Assembly: GCA_900542635.1 (NCBI GenBank)
Contig: UQOJ01000047.1
Span: 1-15,694, forward strand
From: an uncultured Collinsella sp.
GTDB lineage: Bacteria > Actinomycetota > Coriobacteriia > Coriobacteriales > Coriobacteriaceae
Length of the DNA: 15,694 bases
Reading direction: 5' to 3'
The position numbers and the translations under genes were made by a program. Below the pieces are notes generated by a model. The model did no database searches. It was not told where the DNA came from and saw only the letters and a program-made list of their open reading frames with translations. Shown piece after piece: positions 1 through 6,136 of the stretch. Position 1 is the stretch's first letter; the number at the start of each line of letters is the position of its first letter.

Positions 1-39
1 GGGGCCATTGTGGCTCTTGACAGCGGATTGGGTCATATG

Positions 40-183
40 AGCGAAAACGCCCCTAGGCGAGCAAGGTGACGTGAAAGAGGAGGGAAGCGTACTTTTGTAC
101 GCGACCGACGATTGAACGTCACATTGCCGCTTAGGGGCGTTTGCAGCGTCGGCCCGTTACGCGGTTTGGTAAAACCGCGTAAC
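40..183. repeat. Structured intergenic element, copy A (144 nt; possible RNA or mobile palindrome)
   Basis: This element matches the one at 8579-8723 in layout and in short conserved blocks: AGCGAAAAC at its left end, AGCAAGGTG, ATTGCCGC, TTTGCAGCGTCG and CCGTTAC. Helices visible by eye are: outer stem 48-59 with 128-139 (12 bp, one G-T), inner stem 66-72 with 116-122 (7 bp), hairpin 87-92 with 97-102 (6 bp, TTTT loop), and a terminal hairpin 156-167 with 172-183 (12 bp perfect, GGTA loop). The terminal hairpin ends directly beside the TAA stop of the leftward GntR gene at 184. Read leftward, the outer stem is followed by TTTT, so it could act as a large terminator. The orientation of any transcript is unknown. 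I do not recognise a named RNA family. What is seen: structure and repetition. What is inferred: function. Confidence 0.75.
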
Positions 184-903
184 TTACATGACCATAACGT
201 AGCGCGATCCCACGTAGTACTGCTTACCCATCAAAACCGGCTCGTCATCGGGACCGGTAAAGCCGGCACGCAGGTTGAGCAGCGGATCGTGCGGAGCAAT
301 GCCCAGCTCGGCCGCCTGCTCGGCGTTAGCTCGAACGGCCTCGACCGTACGGTAGCCAACCGAGACAATCGGCGTTCCGCCAACACGCTCGACCTCGGCA
401 AAAATCGACTTGTCCTCAAGATCGGCCGTCAACAGCTCACGGTAGGCGTCAAACGGCACAAAGATGTTCTCCTCAAAGATGGGCTCGCCGTCGGCCGTAC
501 GCACGCGCTTGATATGCAGCAGCAGCGCATCCTTCTGCAGGCCAAAGAACTCCATCTCGTTTTGGCGCGCCGGCACAATCTGGCGATCGACCACATGTGC
601 ACCGGCCTTCATGCCGTTGTTGGCACACAGCGCGGTAAACGTCTGCAGCGTCGAGGCGTGGAACTGGCGATTGATGTGCGGCGTGGAAACAAAGGTGCCG
701 CGGCCCTGCTGCTTAACCAGGTAGCCATCGGAGCACAGCTCCTCGACGGCGCGGCGCACCGTGATGCGGCTCACCTCGTACTGCTCGGCTAGCTCAAGCT
801 CGGACGGAATACGCTCCTTGGGTGCATAAACACCTTTCTCGATCGCATCCTTGATTTCGTCGTAAATCTGCTGGTAAAGCGGTGCATTTTTGGGCGTAGG
901 CAT
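184..903 (-). CDS. GntR-family transcriptional regulator with UTRA ligand domain (GntR-1)
   Basis: The 239-residue protein has an N-terminal winged helix (about residues 5-70) with the family pattern PLYQQIYDEIKDAIEKGVY, then RIPSELELAEQYEVSR, and a wing ending GRGTFV. A C-terminal UTRA domain (about 90-235) binds an effector, in this HutC subfamily usually a sugar phosphate or related metabolite. Length is normal for the family. The ribosome site is weak (AAGAG about 11 nt before ATG). It is the last gene of the leftward locus. An ACGT-N5-ACGT site at 941-953 lies in its own promoter region, and related sites precede the PTS and EamA genes. I therefore infer that it autoregulates and controls the sugar-uptake genes. 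The effector may be the imported phosphorylated compound. Family call firm; regulon inferred. Confidence 0.93.
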   Translation of the reverse strand: MPTPKNAPLYQQIYDEIKDAIEKGVYAPKERIPSELELAEQYEVSRITVRRAVEELCSDGYLVKQQGRGTFVSTPHINRQFHASTLQTFTALCANNGMKAGAHVVDRQIVPARQNEMEFFGLQKDALLLHIKRVRTADGEPIFEENIFVPFDAYRELLTADLEDKSIFAEVERVGGTPIVSVGYRTVEAVRANAEQAAELGIAPHDPLLNLRAGFTGPDDEPVLMGKQYYVGSRYVMVM

Positions 904-940
904 ATCTAATCACTCTTATCGAAATATCGAAATAACTAAT

Positions 941-953
941 ACGTATATAACGT
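941..953. promoter_or_regulatory. Putative GntR-1 operator, site 1 (ACGT-ATATA-ACGT)
   Basis: A 13-bp site 38 bp upstream of the GntR-1 start. ACGT is itself palindromic, so two ACGT halves with a 5-bp AT-rich spacer form a symmetric site. The same arrangement occurs at 7093-7105 and, with one change, at 8365-8377. It overlaps the likely -10 region of the leftward gntR promoter (TTATAT/TATATA on the minus strand). The surrounding 900-990 stretch is strongly AT-rich, as expected for a promoter, and contains a tandem ATCGAAAT repeat near 918-934. Confidence 0.5.
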
Positions 954-995
954 CTAGTTTCATGTTACCTCATAATGATAAAACGATACACCCTC

Positions 996-1028
996 CCTAC
1001 CAAAAAGCGACAGCTTCATTTTGGTAGG
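996..1028. repeat. Short palindromic repeat, CCTACCAAAA type (REP-like)
   Basis: A perfect 10-bp inverted repeat: CCTACCAAAA (996-1005) and TTTTGGTAGG (1019-1028), around an AGCGACAGCTTCA core. It is closely related to the palindrome at 3132-3164, including the following TTTTATCT, and to the inverted copy at 10643-10678. It lies between the YitT terminator and the GntR-1 promoter. It resembles repetitive extragenic palindromes mobilised by RAYT transposases, but no such transposase is in the window, so that link is inference. Confidence 0.6.
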
Positions 1029-1049
1029 TTTTATCTAGGCAAACGAAGG

Positions 1050-1079
1050 CCTCCCGAAAGCAGCGAGGCTTTCGAGAGG
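1050..1079 (-). terminator. Probable terminator of the YitT gene
   Basis: On the minus strand the arms CCTCTCGAAAGC and GCTTTCGGGAGG pair (11 of 12 positions as Watson-Crick or G-U), with a CTCGCT loop, 45 nt after the YitT stop. The tail is only mildly T-rich (CCTTCGTTTG), so termination may be partial. Confidence 0.55.
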
Positions 1080-1123
1080 CTCAAGCGGACAGGATAGCGC
1101 CGTGCCGGCAAAATGCCAACGCC

Positions 1124-2131
1124 CTACCTGCCGTCGTCCTGCTGCAGACTGTCCTGCTCGCTGAGGCGCGCCTGCCCGCTGGCCATGCGTGCGGGCTTGT
1201 CGGGATCGGGAACGGCCGTGGGCATGGGCTCGTCGATATGACCGCCCCACCAGCCGCCCACAAAGTTGAGCGTGTGGAACACGTTGATCACGGCGCCGGG
1301 ATCAACGTCGCACACCAGCTTGATAATGTCCTGGCTCTCGTAGGTCGAGACAACGGTGTTCAGCAGGTACATCTTTTCGCGGCTGTATCCGCCGATGACC
1401 TCGGCGCAGCTAATGCCGTGCTGAAAATGGTCAACATAGGCGGTCATGACCTCGTCTGCCTTGCGCGTCGTGATTTGCAGCGTCACGCGGTCGTAGCGAC
1501 GATAAAAACTGTCGATGGTCTTGGTCGAAATAAACTGGAAGACAATGGAATACGCCGCCTTGTCCCAACCAAACATAAAACCAAAGATCGCCAGGATAAA
1601 GCAGTTGAAACCAAAGATGACGCCCCAGATGGTCTTGCCCGTGTGGTTGGAAACCCATAACGCGATAAAGTCGGTGCCGCCGGTGGATGCTCCGGACTTA
1701 AGCGCGATGGCAGCGCCCAGGCCCGAGACCACGCCGCCAAAGATGATGAGCATGATCTTGTCGCCCAAAAACGGCGCGAAGTGAAAGACGTTGAGGAACA
1801 GCGACGAGAGCACGACCTGCATCATCGAGAAGATGACGAAGCGCTTGCTAATGCCGCTCCAGCATAGGAGCGCCACGGGAATGTTGAGCGCAAGCATGCC
1901 GAGCGAGATGTCGATGTGAACGCCGCCCAGCGAGGTAACGCGATCGAGCAGGACCGCGACGCCGGTGAGACCGCTCGGAAGCAGGTCGGCGGGCTGAATG
2001 AACGCCTGGATCAGGAATGTTTGGAGGACGGCAGAAATTGTGACCGCCACGGCGGTAATGGCACGGCGGACGATGGTGAGGCGGCCGAGCACGAGCACAC
2101 GGTCCGTGAGCTGATCGATGGCGTTCGCCAC
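1124..2131 (-). CDS. YitT family membrane protein (DUF161 + DUF2179)
   Basis: A 335-residue protein of unknown biochemical role. About six hydrophobic segments lie between residues 20 and 210, with the family's glycine-rich GASTGGTDFIA stretch near residues 147-157. A soluble C-terminal DUF2179 domain follows (about 220-305), starting near RYDRVTLQITTRK. Such proteins are predicted membrane proteins; some have been suggested as transporters, but this is unproven. The start has a good ribosome site (AAAGGAG, 7 nt spacing). The last 35 residues are polar and low in complexity and look lineage-specific. A TACAAT -10-like hexamer lies about 45 nt upstream, so it is probably transcribed alone. Its position between the HAD and GntR genes may be chance. 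Confidence 0.88.
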   Translation of the reverse strand: MANAIDQLTDRVLVLGRLTIVRRAITAVAVTISAVLQTFLIQAFIQPADLLPSGLTGVAVLLDRVTSLGGVHIDISLGMLALNIPVALLCWSGISKRFVIFSMMQVVLSSLFLNVFHFAPFLGDKIMLIIFGGVVSGLGAAIALKSGASTGGTDFIALWVSNHTGKTIWGVIFGFNCFILAIFGFMFGWDKAAYSIVFQFISTKTIDSFYRRYDRVTLQITTRKADEVMTAYVDHFQHGISCAEVIGGYSREKMYLLNTVVSTYESQDIIKLVCDVDPGAVINVFHTLNFVGGWWGGHIDEPMPTAVPDPDKPARMASGQARLSEQDSLQQDDGR

Positions 2132-2176
2132 GGAAGCTCCTTTCGAAGGCAGATGTAGTTGTGGGGCATGCCCGCG

Positions 2177-2182
2177 ATTGTA
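2177..2182 (-). promoter_or_regulatory. Candidate -10 box for the YitT gene
   Basis: TACAAT on the minus strand, about 45 nt before the YitT start. A TTGAAG is present upstream but at 20 bp spacing, longer than ideal, so the -35 is uncertain. Confidence 0.3.
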
Positions 2183-2270
2183 GCATGGAGCGTGCGGGGG
2201 CGCTTCAATTCACCCTCTCTCGACAACCAAAGCGGGACCAACAGCCTCCACGACCAAAGGCCCAAATTAC

Positions 2271-2389
2271 AAGTGAGTAGACTTTTTACGATCTGCCGAG
2301 CACACCCAAAACCGCCACCCCTGTGACCTGCGGTTTTGCTAGAGCAGATGCACTTTGCGCTCGTACTGCACCAAAAAGTCTACTCACTT
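2271..2389. repeat. 119-bp element with perfect 17-bp terminal inverted repeats
   Basis: AAGTGAGTAGACTTTTT at 2271-2287 is repeated exactly in inverted orientation at 2373-2389. Nested inside are ATCTGC/GCAGAT (2291-2296 with 2344-2349) and CAAAACCGC/GCGGTTTTG (2307-2315 with 2330-2338), so the whole element can fold into a long branched hairpin. It has no coding capacity. It lies in the 355-bp gap 2132-2486 between the HAD and YitT genes. The rest of that gap holds the YitT promoter area and an 8-bp CAATCCGC/GCGGATTG inverted repeat near 2439-2484 that might weakly terminate the HAD gene. Possibilities are a MITE-like element, a REP-type palindrome, or a terminator or insulator. Confidence 0.8.
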
Positions 2390-2486
2390 AGTCCGAATCG
2401 AAGCCAAACGAATCCAAATAGAGGACAAATTAAGCCAATCCGCAGCAAAAGACGCGTGAACCAATGCTTCTCGCGGCGGATTGACA

Positions 2487-3116
2487 CTACAAAGCGGCCA
2501 AAATGTCGGTCAGGCTGTCGATGACAACGTCGGCGGCGGACTGATCCAGGTTGACGCCCTCGTGCGGACGCAGCGCCAGGACGCGGGCGCCGGAGCGCTT
2601 GCCGGCCTCGATGCCCAAAGGCGAGTCCTCGATAACCAGGCATTCGGCAGGCTCCACCCCCAGCGCCTCCATGGCACGCAGGTAGATCTCGGGGTCGGGC
2701 TTAAACGCACTGTACTCGTGACCGCTGATGGTGTAGTCCAGCACGTCGGCGATACCGGCAATCCCCACCAGCTCGTCAATGAGCTCGCGATAGGACGAGC
2801 TTGCGATGGCGCACTTCACGCCGCGCTCGTGCAGCTTGCGCATCACCGGCTCCGTCTGCTCGTTGAGCAGCTCGGCATACGGAACGGGATGGTCTGGGCT
2901 GTAGACCTGCTTGTACTCCACGCGCAGGCGCTCGCGCAGCTCAACATCGTCAGGTACCAGCGACTTCCAAATGGCGGGCTCGTTAGACCCCGAAAGATCG
3001 GGGATCTCGTCAAAGTGAAAGCCCTTCTCCTCCATAAACGCCACGCGACGACGGTTGTAGAACCACTCGGTATCGACCAGCACGCCGTCCATATCAAACA
3101 GCACTGCCTTGATCAT
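2487..3116 (-). CDS. HAD-superfamily phosphatase, beta-phosphoglucomutase-like
   Basis: A 209-residue cytoplasmic enzyme expected to hydrolyse or transfer phosphate on a small phosphorylated metabolite. All four HAD motifs are visible: FDMDGV (nucleophile D8, acid D10), S106 in CAIASSSYRE, K139 in AFKPDPEIY and E163-D164 in VIEDSPLGIEA. A helical cap (about 16-85) marks subclass I, as in beta-phosphoglucomutase and sugar-phosphate phosphatases. The chosen ATG at 3116 follows GGGAGGAG by 6-7 nt; the longer open frame would run through a palindromic repeat and is rejected. It follows the SIS-1 gene but is separated by a strong terminator, so it depends on readthrough or its own promoter. A plausible role is to process a sugar phosphate from the PTS/deglycase pathway. 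The substrate is not readable from the sequence. Confidence 0.9.
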   Translation of the reverse strand: MIKAVLFDMDGVLVDTEWFYNRRRVAFMEEKGFHFDEIPDLSGSNEPAIWKSLVPDDVELRERLRVEYKQVYSPDHPVPYAELLNEQTEPVMRKLHERGVKCAIASSSYRELIDELVGIAGIADVLDYTISGHEYSAFKPDPEIYLRAMEALGVEPAECLVIEDSPLGIEAGKRSGARVLALRPHEGVNLDQSAADVVIDSLTDILAAL

Positions 3117-3131
3117 ACGCATCTCCTCCCA

Positions 3132-3164
3132 CCTGCCAAAAAGGGACAGGTTTATTTTGGTAGG
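3132..3164. repeat. Short palindromic repeat, CCTGCCAAAA type (REP-like)
   Basis: CCTGCCAAAA (3132-3141) and TTTTGGTAGG (3155-3164) pair over 10 bp with one G-T, around an AGGGACAGGTTTA core. It is nearly identical to 996-1028 and is followed by the same TTTTATCT. It lies 16 bp upstream of the HAD gene start, so its transcript would form a hairpin in the HAD leader. Confidence 0.65.
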
Positions 3165-3209
3165 TTTTATCTGGGATTTGCGACGCGACAGACACGCCCT
3201 CCCCAGAGC

Positions 3210-3241
3210 AAAAAAGGGGACGGGGCGCAAACCCCATCCCC
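3210..3241 (-). terminator. Strong intrinsic terminator after the PTS/SIS-1 operon
   Basis: On the minus strand, GGGGATGGGG pairs with CCCCGTCCCC (10 bp, one U-G), with a TTTGCG loop, followed by TTTTTTG. This is a textbook Rho-independent terminator 35 nt after the SIS-1 stop. It separates the uptake operon from the HAD gene. Confidence 0.93.
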
Positions 3242-3256
3242 TCTCAATCAACCCGT

Positions 3257-3271
3257 AAGGTCTACTTACTT
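3257..3271 (-). repeat. Partial copy of the 17-bp TIR motif beside the SIS-1 stop
   Basis: Read on the minus strand, AAGTAAGTAGACCTT starts 5 nt after the SIS-1 TAA. It matches the AAGTGAGTAGACTTTTT end of the 2271-2389 element at 13 of its 15 bases, and the preceding CA is also shared. No inverted partner was seen nearby, so it may be a solo end or coincidence. Confidence 0.4.
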
Positions 3272-3275
3272 GTGA

Positions 3276-4259
3276 TTAGTAGGAAAGCTTCCACATGTAG
3301 CGGCGCATGGTCAGCGGGTGCTGACGGGCCTCGGCGATCTGGTTGCCGTACTCGCGCATAACGGCGAGGTGCAGCAGCGGGTTGAAGTAGGTGACGACGC
3401 TCGCGGGCACGGCGTCAGCCAGGCCGTAGTCCTTGGAGTCGATCAGAGCGACCTTGGCGCCCATGCGCTCAAGGAAGGTGAGGGCGCGGGCGTCCATCGG
3501 ACGGGTAGCGCCATCGGACATGAAGAAGACGTAGGGCTTACCCTCGGTGGAAACCTCGAACGGGCCGTGGAAGTACTCGCCGGTGTTGTAGGCGGCGGCG
3601 TCGATCCACTGCATCTCGGTGAACAGGAAGGCGGCGTGAGAGTAAGCCATCTTCTCGGAGGCACCAGAGGCCATGAAGTAAATCATCTTGTCGTCCTTGA
3701 AGTCCTCAGCGAACTTCTTGGCGAGCTTCTTGCAGGACTGAGCAGCGTTCTCGCAGAGATCGAAGACGTTGGTGAGGCCGGTGATCATGTCGTCGTACTT
3801 GTCATAGCCCTCGGTCTGCTGAAGGATCTCGAGAGCAAGAGCGATGGCATAGCCGGGCTTCTCGCACTTGGCAGCGAAGTTGGCGTGGAAGCCGTGAACG
3901 ATGACGTAGTCAGCGTCGACGGTCAGAGCGGAGCCAGCCTTGTTGGTGAGGGAGACGACCGGGCAGTTGTGCTTCTTGGCGGTCTTGTTGGCCTCGACGG
4001 TCTCGGGCGTGGAGCCACCGAGGGAGCAGGTGATCACGAAGGTGTGCTCGTTGACCCAGGAAGGCGTGTCGTAGTTGAACTCGTTAGCGGTGAAGATCTG
4101 AACGTTCAGCTTGTCCGTGTTGTTGGCCAGGAAGTACTTGGCGGGGTACAGGTCGGACATGGAAGCACCGCAGCCGACGAAGGCGACACTGTGGATCTCG
4201 TGGTTGGACAGGACGTCAGCGACGATCTGCTTAGGGAGGTTAAGGTCGATCTCGTACAT
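3276..4259 (-). CDS. SIS-domain sugar-amine-6-phosphate deglycase, FrlB/FraB-like (SIS-1)
   Basis: A 327-residue protein with two SIS folds (about 15-150 and 170-300). Family knowledge: FrlB, FraB and GfrE/GfrF cleave 6-phosphorylated Amadori compounds into glucose-6-phosphate and a free amine or amino acid. Their catalytic Glu and His lie 16 residues apart, and here E215 (in TEMQW) and H231 (in GEYFHGPFE) keep that spacing. The N-terminal phosphosugar loop is GCGAS (29-33). The C-terminus RRYMWKLSY resembles the FrlB tail. The chosen start at 4259 follows AAAGGA at 9 nt; two upstream ATGs are in frame but lack spacing or a ribosome site. It is the last gene of the IIAB-IIC-IID-SIS operon, so its substrate is probably what that PTS delivers. 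Substrate (fructose- or glucose-derived, lysine or asparagine) unresolved. Confidence 0.88.
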   Translation of the reverse strand: MYEIDLNLPKQIVADVLSNHEIHSVAFVGCGASMSDLYPAKYFLANNTDKLNVQIFTANEFNYDTPSWVNEHTFVITCSLGGSTPETVEANKTAKKHNCPVVSLTNKAGSALTVDADYVIVHGFHANFAAKCEKPGYAIALALEILQQTEGYDKYDDMITGLTNVFDLCENAAQSCKKLAKKFAEDFKDDKMIYFMASGASEKMAYSHAAFLFTEMQWIDAAAYNTGEYFHGPFEVSTEGKPYVFFMSDGATRPMDARALTFLERMGAKVALIDSKDYGLADAVPASVVTYFNPLLHLAVMREYGNQIAEARQHPLTMRRYMWKLSY

Positions 4260-4350
4260 CTGACACATTCCTTTCGATTTTTTGCGGCGCCACATTGCCG
4301 GGCGCTCGCAGGGTTACCGTGATTTGGACCGAGTCGCCGGCCCGTTGAGG

Positions 4351-4381
4351 ATGTGTCAAAGGAACTGTCCCTTTGACACAT
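4351..4381. repeat. Palindromic repeat ATGTGTCAAAGG (REP-like)
   Basis: ATGTGTCAAAGG (4351-4362) and CCTTTGACACAT (4370-4381) form a perfect 12-bp inverted repeat around AACTGTC. The CTGTCCC core is shared in spirit with the other palindromes here, but the arms differ. It lies in the 199-bp gap between IID and SIS-1, where a transcript hairpin could lower downstream expression. Confidence 0.65.
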
Positions 4382-4393
4382 TTAGGGATGGGA

Positions 4394-4424
4394 GCCTGCC
4401 TGGGGTATGGGATGTCAGGCAGGC
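4394..4424. promoter_or_regulatory. Intra-operon hairpin between IID and SIS-1
   Basis: GCCTGCCTG (4394-4402) and CAGGCAGGC (4416-4424) pair perfectly with a 13-nt loop, 35 nt after the IID stop. No T-run follows on the minus strand, so it is more likely an mRNA processing, stabilising or weak attenuating hairpin than a full terminator. Confidence 0.45.
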
Positions 4425-4458
4425 CCCCGGGGGAAAGCGAATAGGCGCTTAGTCGCGA

Positions 4459-5292
4459 CTAGGCCAGGATGCCGGCCGCGGAGAGGGCGATGCCGCCCAC
4501 GATGGCGATCACGAGAAGCCAACCGGTGTTGACGTTCTTCTTGATGAGCCAGTACATAAGGCCGGTGAGGCCAAGGGAGATCATCTGGGGCATCATGCCG
4601 TCCAGGATGTCCTGGATAACAACGGTGCCCTCAGCGAACTGCAGCGGGGTGGTGGCGCCGATCAGCGTAGCGATCATGCCACCCACGGACATAAGACCCA
4701 CGATGCCGCAGACATACATGAGCTTCTCCATGAGGTCGCCGCCCTGAAGCTTGCTCAGGTACTCGTGGCCGCCCTGATAGCCCATCTTGGCTGCGAACCA
4801 AGTGATCAGCACAGAGGGGACGATGGAGATGAGCATGGCCAGGATCGGGCCCATGATGGAGCCCTGCTGAGCCAGCTGAACGCCCAGGCCAAAGGCGATA
4901 ACGCGGATGGTGCCCTGGAAGAAGGAGTCACCGATGCCGGAAAGCGGACCCATGAGGGAGGTCTTGACCGCGTTGATCGAATCGGGATCGAAGTTCTCGG
5001 GATCCTTGGCGTACTCCTCCTCCATGGAGGCGGAGAGGCCTAGGATAAAGGCGCTCGTCTGCGGGGTGCAGTTGTAGAACGCCATATGACGGTGGTAAGC
5101 CTCTTTCTTAGCAGCGAGCTGCTTGGGGTCGGACTCGTCCGGATAGAGACGATCGAGCGTGGGAACCATGCCGTAGAGGAAGCCCATGTTCATCTGACGC
5201 TCGTAGTTCCAAGAGGCCTGGATGGCCCAGGAGCGCCAGAAGAACTGGCTGACCTTCTTGTTCAGGGACACGTCCTTGGTTGCGGTTGCCAT
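4459..5292 (-). CDS. Mannose-family PTS system EIID component
   Basis: A 277-residue integral membrane subunit. With IIC it forms the sugar channel of a mannose-type PTS permease. The family signature is clear: SFFWRSWAIQASWNYERQMN-type N-terminus (about 14-35), then SLMGPLSGIGDSFFQGTIR (about 125-145), the conserved EIID GPL.GIGD block, and hydrophobic segments to the C-terminus. Length is normal. The ATG at 5292 has an ideal ribosome site (AAGGAGG, 8 nt); a longer open frame would overlap the IIC 3' end without such a site. It lies 13 nt after the IIC stop, so the two are translated from one mRNA. SIS-1 follows after a hairpin-rich gap. Specificity cannot be told from the sequence. Confidence 0.95.
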   Translation of the reverse strand: MATATKDVSLNKKVSQFFWRSWAIQASWNYERQMNMGFLYGMVPTLDRLYPDESDPKQLAAKKEAYHRHMAFYNCTPQTSAFILGLSASMEEEYAKDPENFDPDSINAVKTSLMGPLSGIGDSFFQGTIRVIAFGLGVQLAQQGSIMGPILAMLISIVPSVLITWFAAKMGYQGGHEYLSKLQGGDLMEKLMYVCGIVGLMSVGGMIATLIGATTPLQFAEGTVVIQDILDGMMPQMISLGLTGLMYWLIKKNVNTGWLLVIAIVGGIALSAAGILA

Positions 5293-5305
5293 AGTGTGTT
5301 CCTCC

Positions 5306-6100
5306 TTAGTCTTCGTCGTCTTCGAGCGGATCGTAGTCGGAATCGACACCGGCGGCTGCATGGGAACCGTTGAACTTGAAGCCCATGAAGACGACAGCCA
5401 GGCACACACCGATCAGAGCGACCGCGATGACGGACAGGTTGAGGTAAGCGGCGAGCAGGAAACCGATGAACAGGAACGGAGTCATACCCTTCTTGATCAT
5501 CATGGTGAGCAGCAGGGCCAAGCCGTAGGCGGTCATGATCTTGGTCGAAACGTTAAGACCAGTGGACAGCCACTCGGGAACCATGTTGACGATGGCCTGA
5601 ACCAGGTCGGTGCCAACAAAGACGGCGAGGAAGATCGGCAGGAAGTACATGATGGCGTACAGACCGGAGCCGGCGCAGATGTGCATACGGTAGGCGGTCT
5701 TGAACTTTCCGTTATCGATCGCGCTATCGGCCACATGGGTGAGGGCGGCGATGATGGAACGGAACACGATGCCGAGAAGCTGACCCAGGACGGCGACCGG
5801 GATGGCGATCGTCATGGCGGTCTCGGCGGAAGCATCGGTCAGGCACGCAAAGGCAGCGGCCACGATGCCGCCCAGGACCATATCGGGCGGAACGGCAGCG
5901 CCGACCTGCACCAGGCCCATGGACACGAGCTCGACGGCGGCACCGACGGCAAGGCCGGTGGGCACATCGCCCAGCAGCAGACCGACGAGCGTAGCGCCAA
6001 CGAGGGGCTGCTCGAAGTTAAGACGACCGAGCAGGCGGGAGTCCCACATGCAGAACACGCCGACGAGGCCGACGAGCACCGCACTGATGAACGTATTCAT
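5306..6100 (-). CDS. Mannose-family PTS system EIIC component
   Basis: A 264-residue polytopic protein with about eight hydrophobic segments, the substrate-translocating partner of IID. The family block near residues 42-75 is present: LLLGDVPTGLAVGAAVELVS, then MG, then GAAVPPD. The C-terminus is acidic (ends DPLEDDED) and probably cytoplasmic. The start follows AAGGAG by 6 nt. It lies 36 nt after the IIAB stop, with a small hairpin between them. The gene order IIAB-IIC-IID matches manXYZ-type operons. Such permeases carry mannose, fructose, sorbose, amino sugars and, in the Salmonella gfr system, fructoselysine and glucoselysine. The neighbouring deglycases favour the last group here, as an inference. 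Confidence 0.95.
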   Translation of the reverse strand: MNTFISAVLVGLVGVFCMWDSRLLGRLNFEQPLVGATLVGLLLGDVPTGLAVGAAVELVSMGLVQVGAAVPPDMVLGGIVAAAFACLTDASAETAMTIAIPVAVLGQLLGIVFRSIIAALTHVADSAIDNGKFKTAYRMHICAGSGLYAIMYFLPIFLAVFVGTDLVQAIVNMVPEWLSTGLNVSTKIMTAYGLALLLTMMIKKGMTPFLFIGFLLAAYLNLSVIAVALIGVCLAVVFMGFKFNGSHAAAGVDSDYDPLEDDED

Positions 6101-6117
6101 ACCCTTCTCCTTTCAGT

Positions 6118-6131
6118 CAGGCAAAAGCCTG
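6118..6131. promoter_or_regulatory. Small intercistronic hairpin between IIAB and IIC
   Basis: CAGGC-AAAA-GCCTG directly after the IIAB stop and just before the IIC ribosome site. A 5-bp stem could protect or process the mRNA and set subunit ratios. Short enough to be chance. Confidence 0.3.
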
Positions 6132-6136
6132 GTTGA

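Noticed and set aside
17..41. TTGACA at 17-22 followed by TATGAG as a promoter for the structured element
   Set aside because: The spacing is only 13 bp; at 17 bp there is no -10-like hexamer. Not supported as a promoter.
156..183. Terminal hairpin of the structured element as an ordinary intrinsic terminator of gntR-1
   Set aside because: The stem is strong but no T-run follows on the minus strand (GGGCCGACG). The larger outer stem followed by TTTT is a better terminator candidate, so I left the function open.
3117..3251. N-terminal extension of the HAD phosphatase by 45 residues
   Set aside because: It would be translated through a palindromic repeat and lacks a ribosome site. The GGGAGGAG before 3116 and the family start at the Asp motif favour the shorter form.
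3318..4322. Long open frame on the plus strand opposite SIS-1 (334 codons)
   Set aside because: The composition is Val/Gly/Leu/Glu-rich with no domain pattern. It is a mirror of the strongly supported SIS-1 gene and a common effect of high-GC codon use.
5293..5409. N-terminal extension of PTS IID overlapping IIC
   Set aside because: No ribosome site and a low-complexity Ser/Thr-rich sequence. AAGGAGG lies 8 nt before the ATG at 5292.
5222..6136. 304-codon plus-strand open frame opposite PTS IIC
   Set aside because: Very rich in Asp/Gly/His/Glu, no domain, opposite a clear membrane protein gene.
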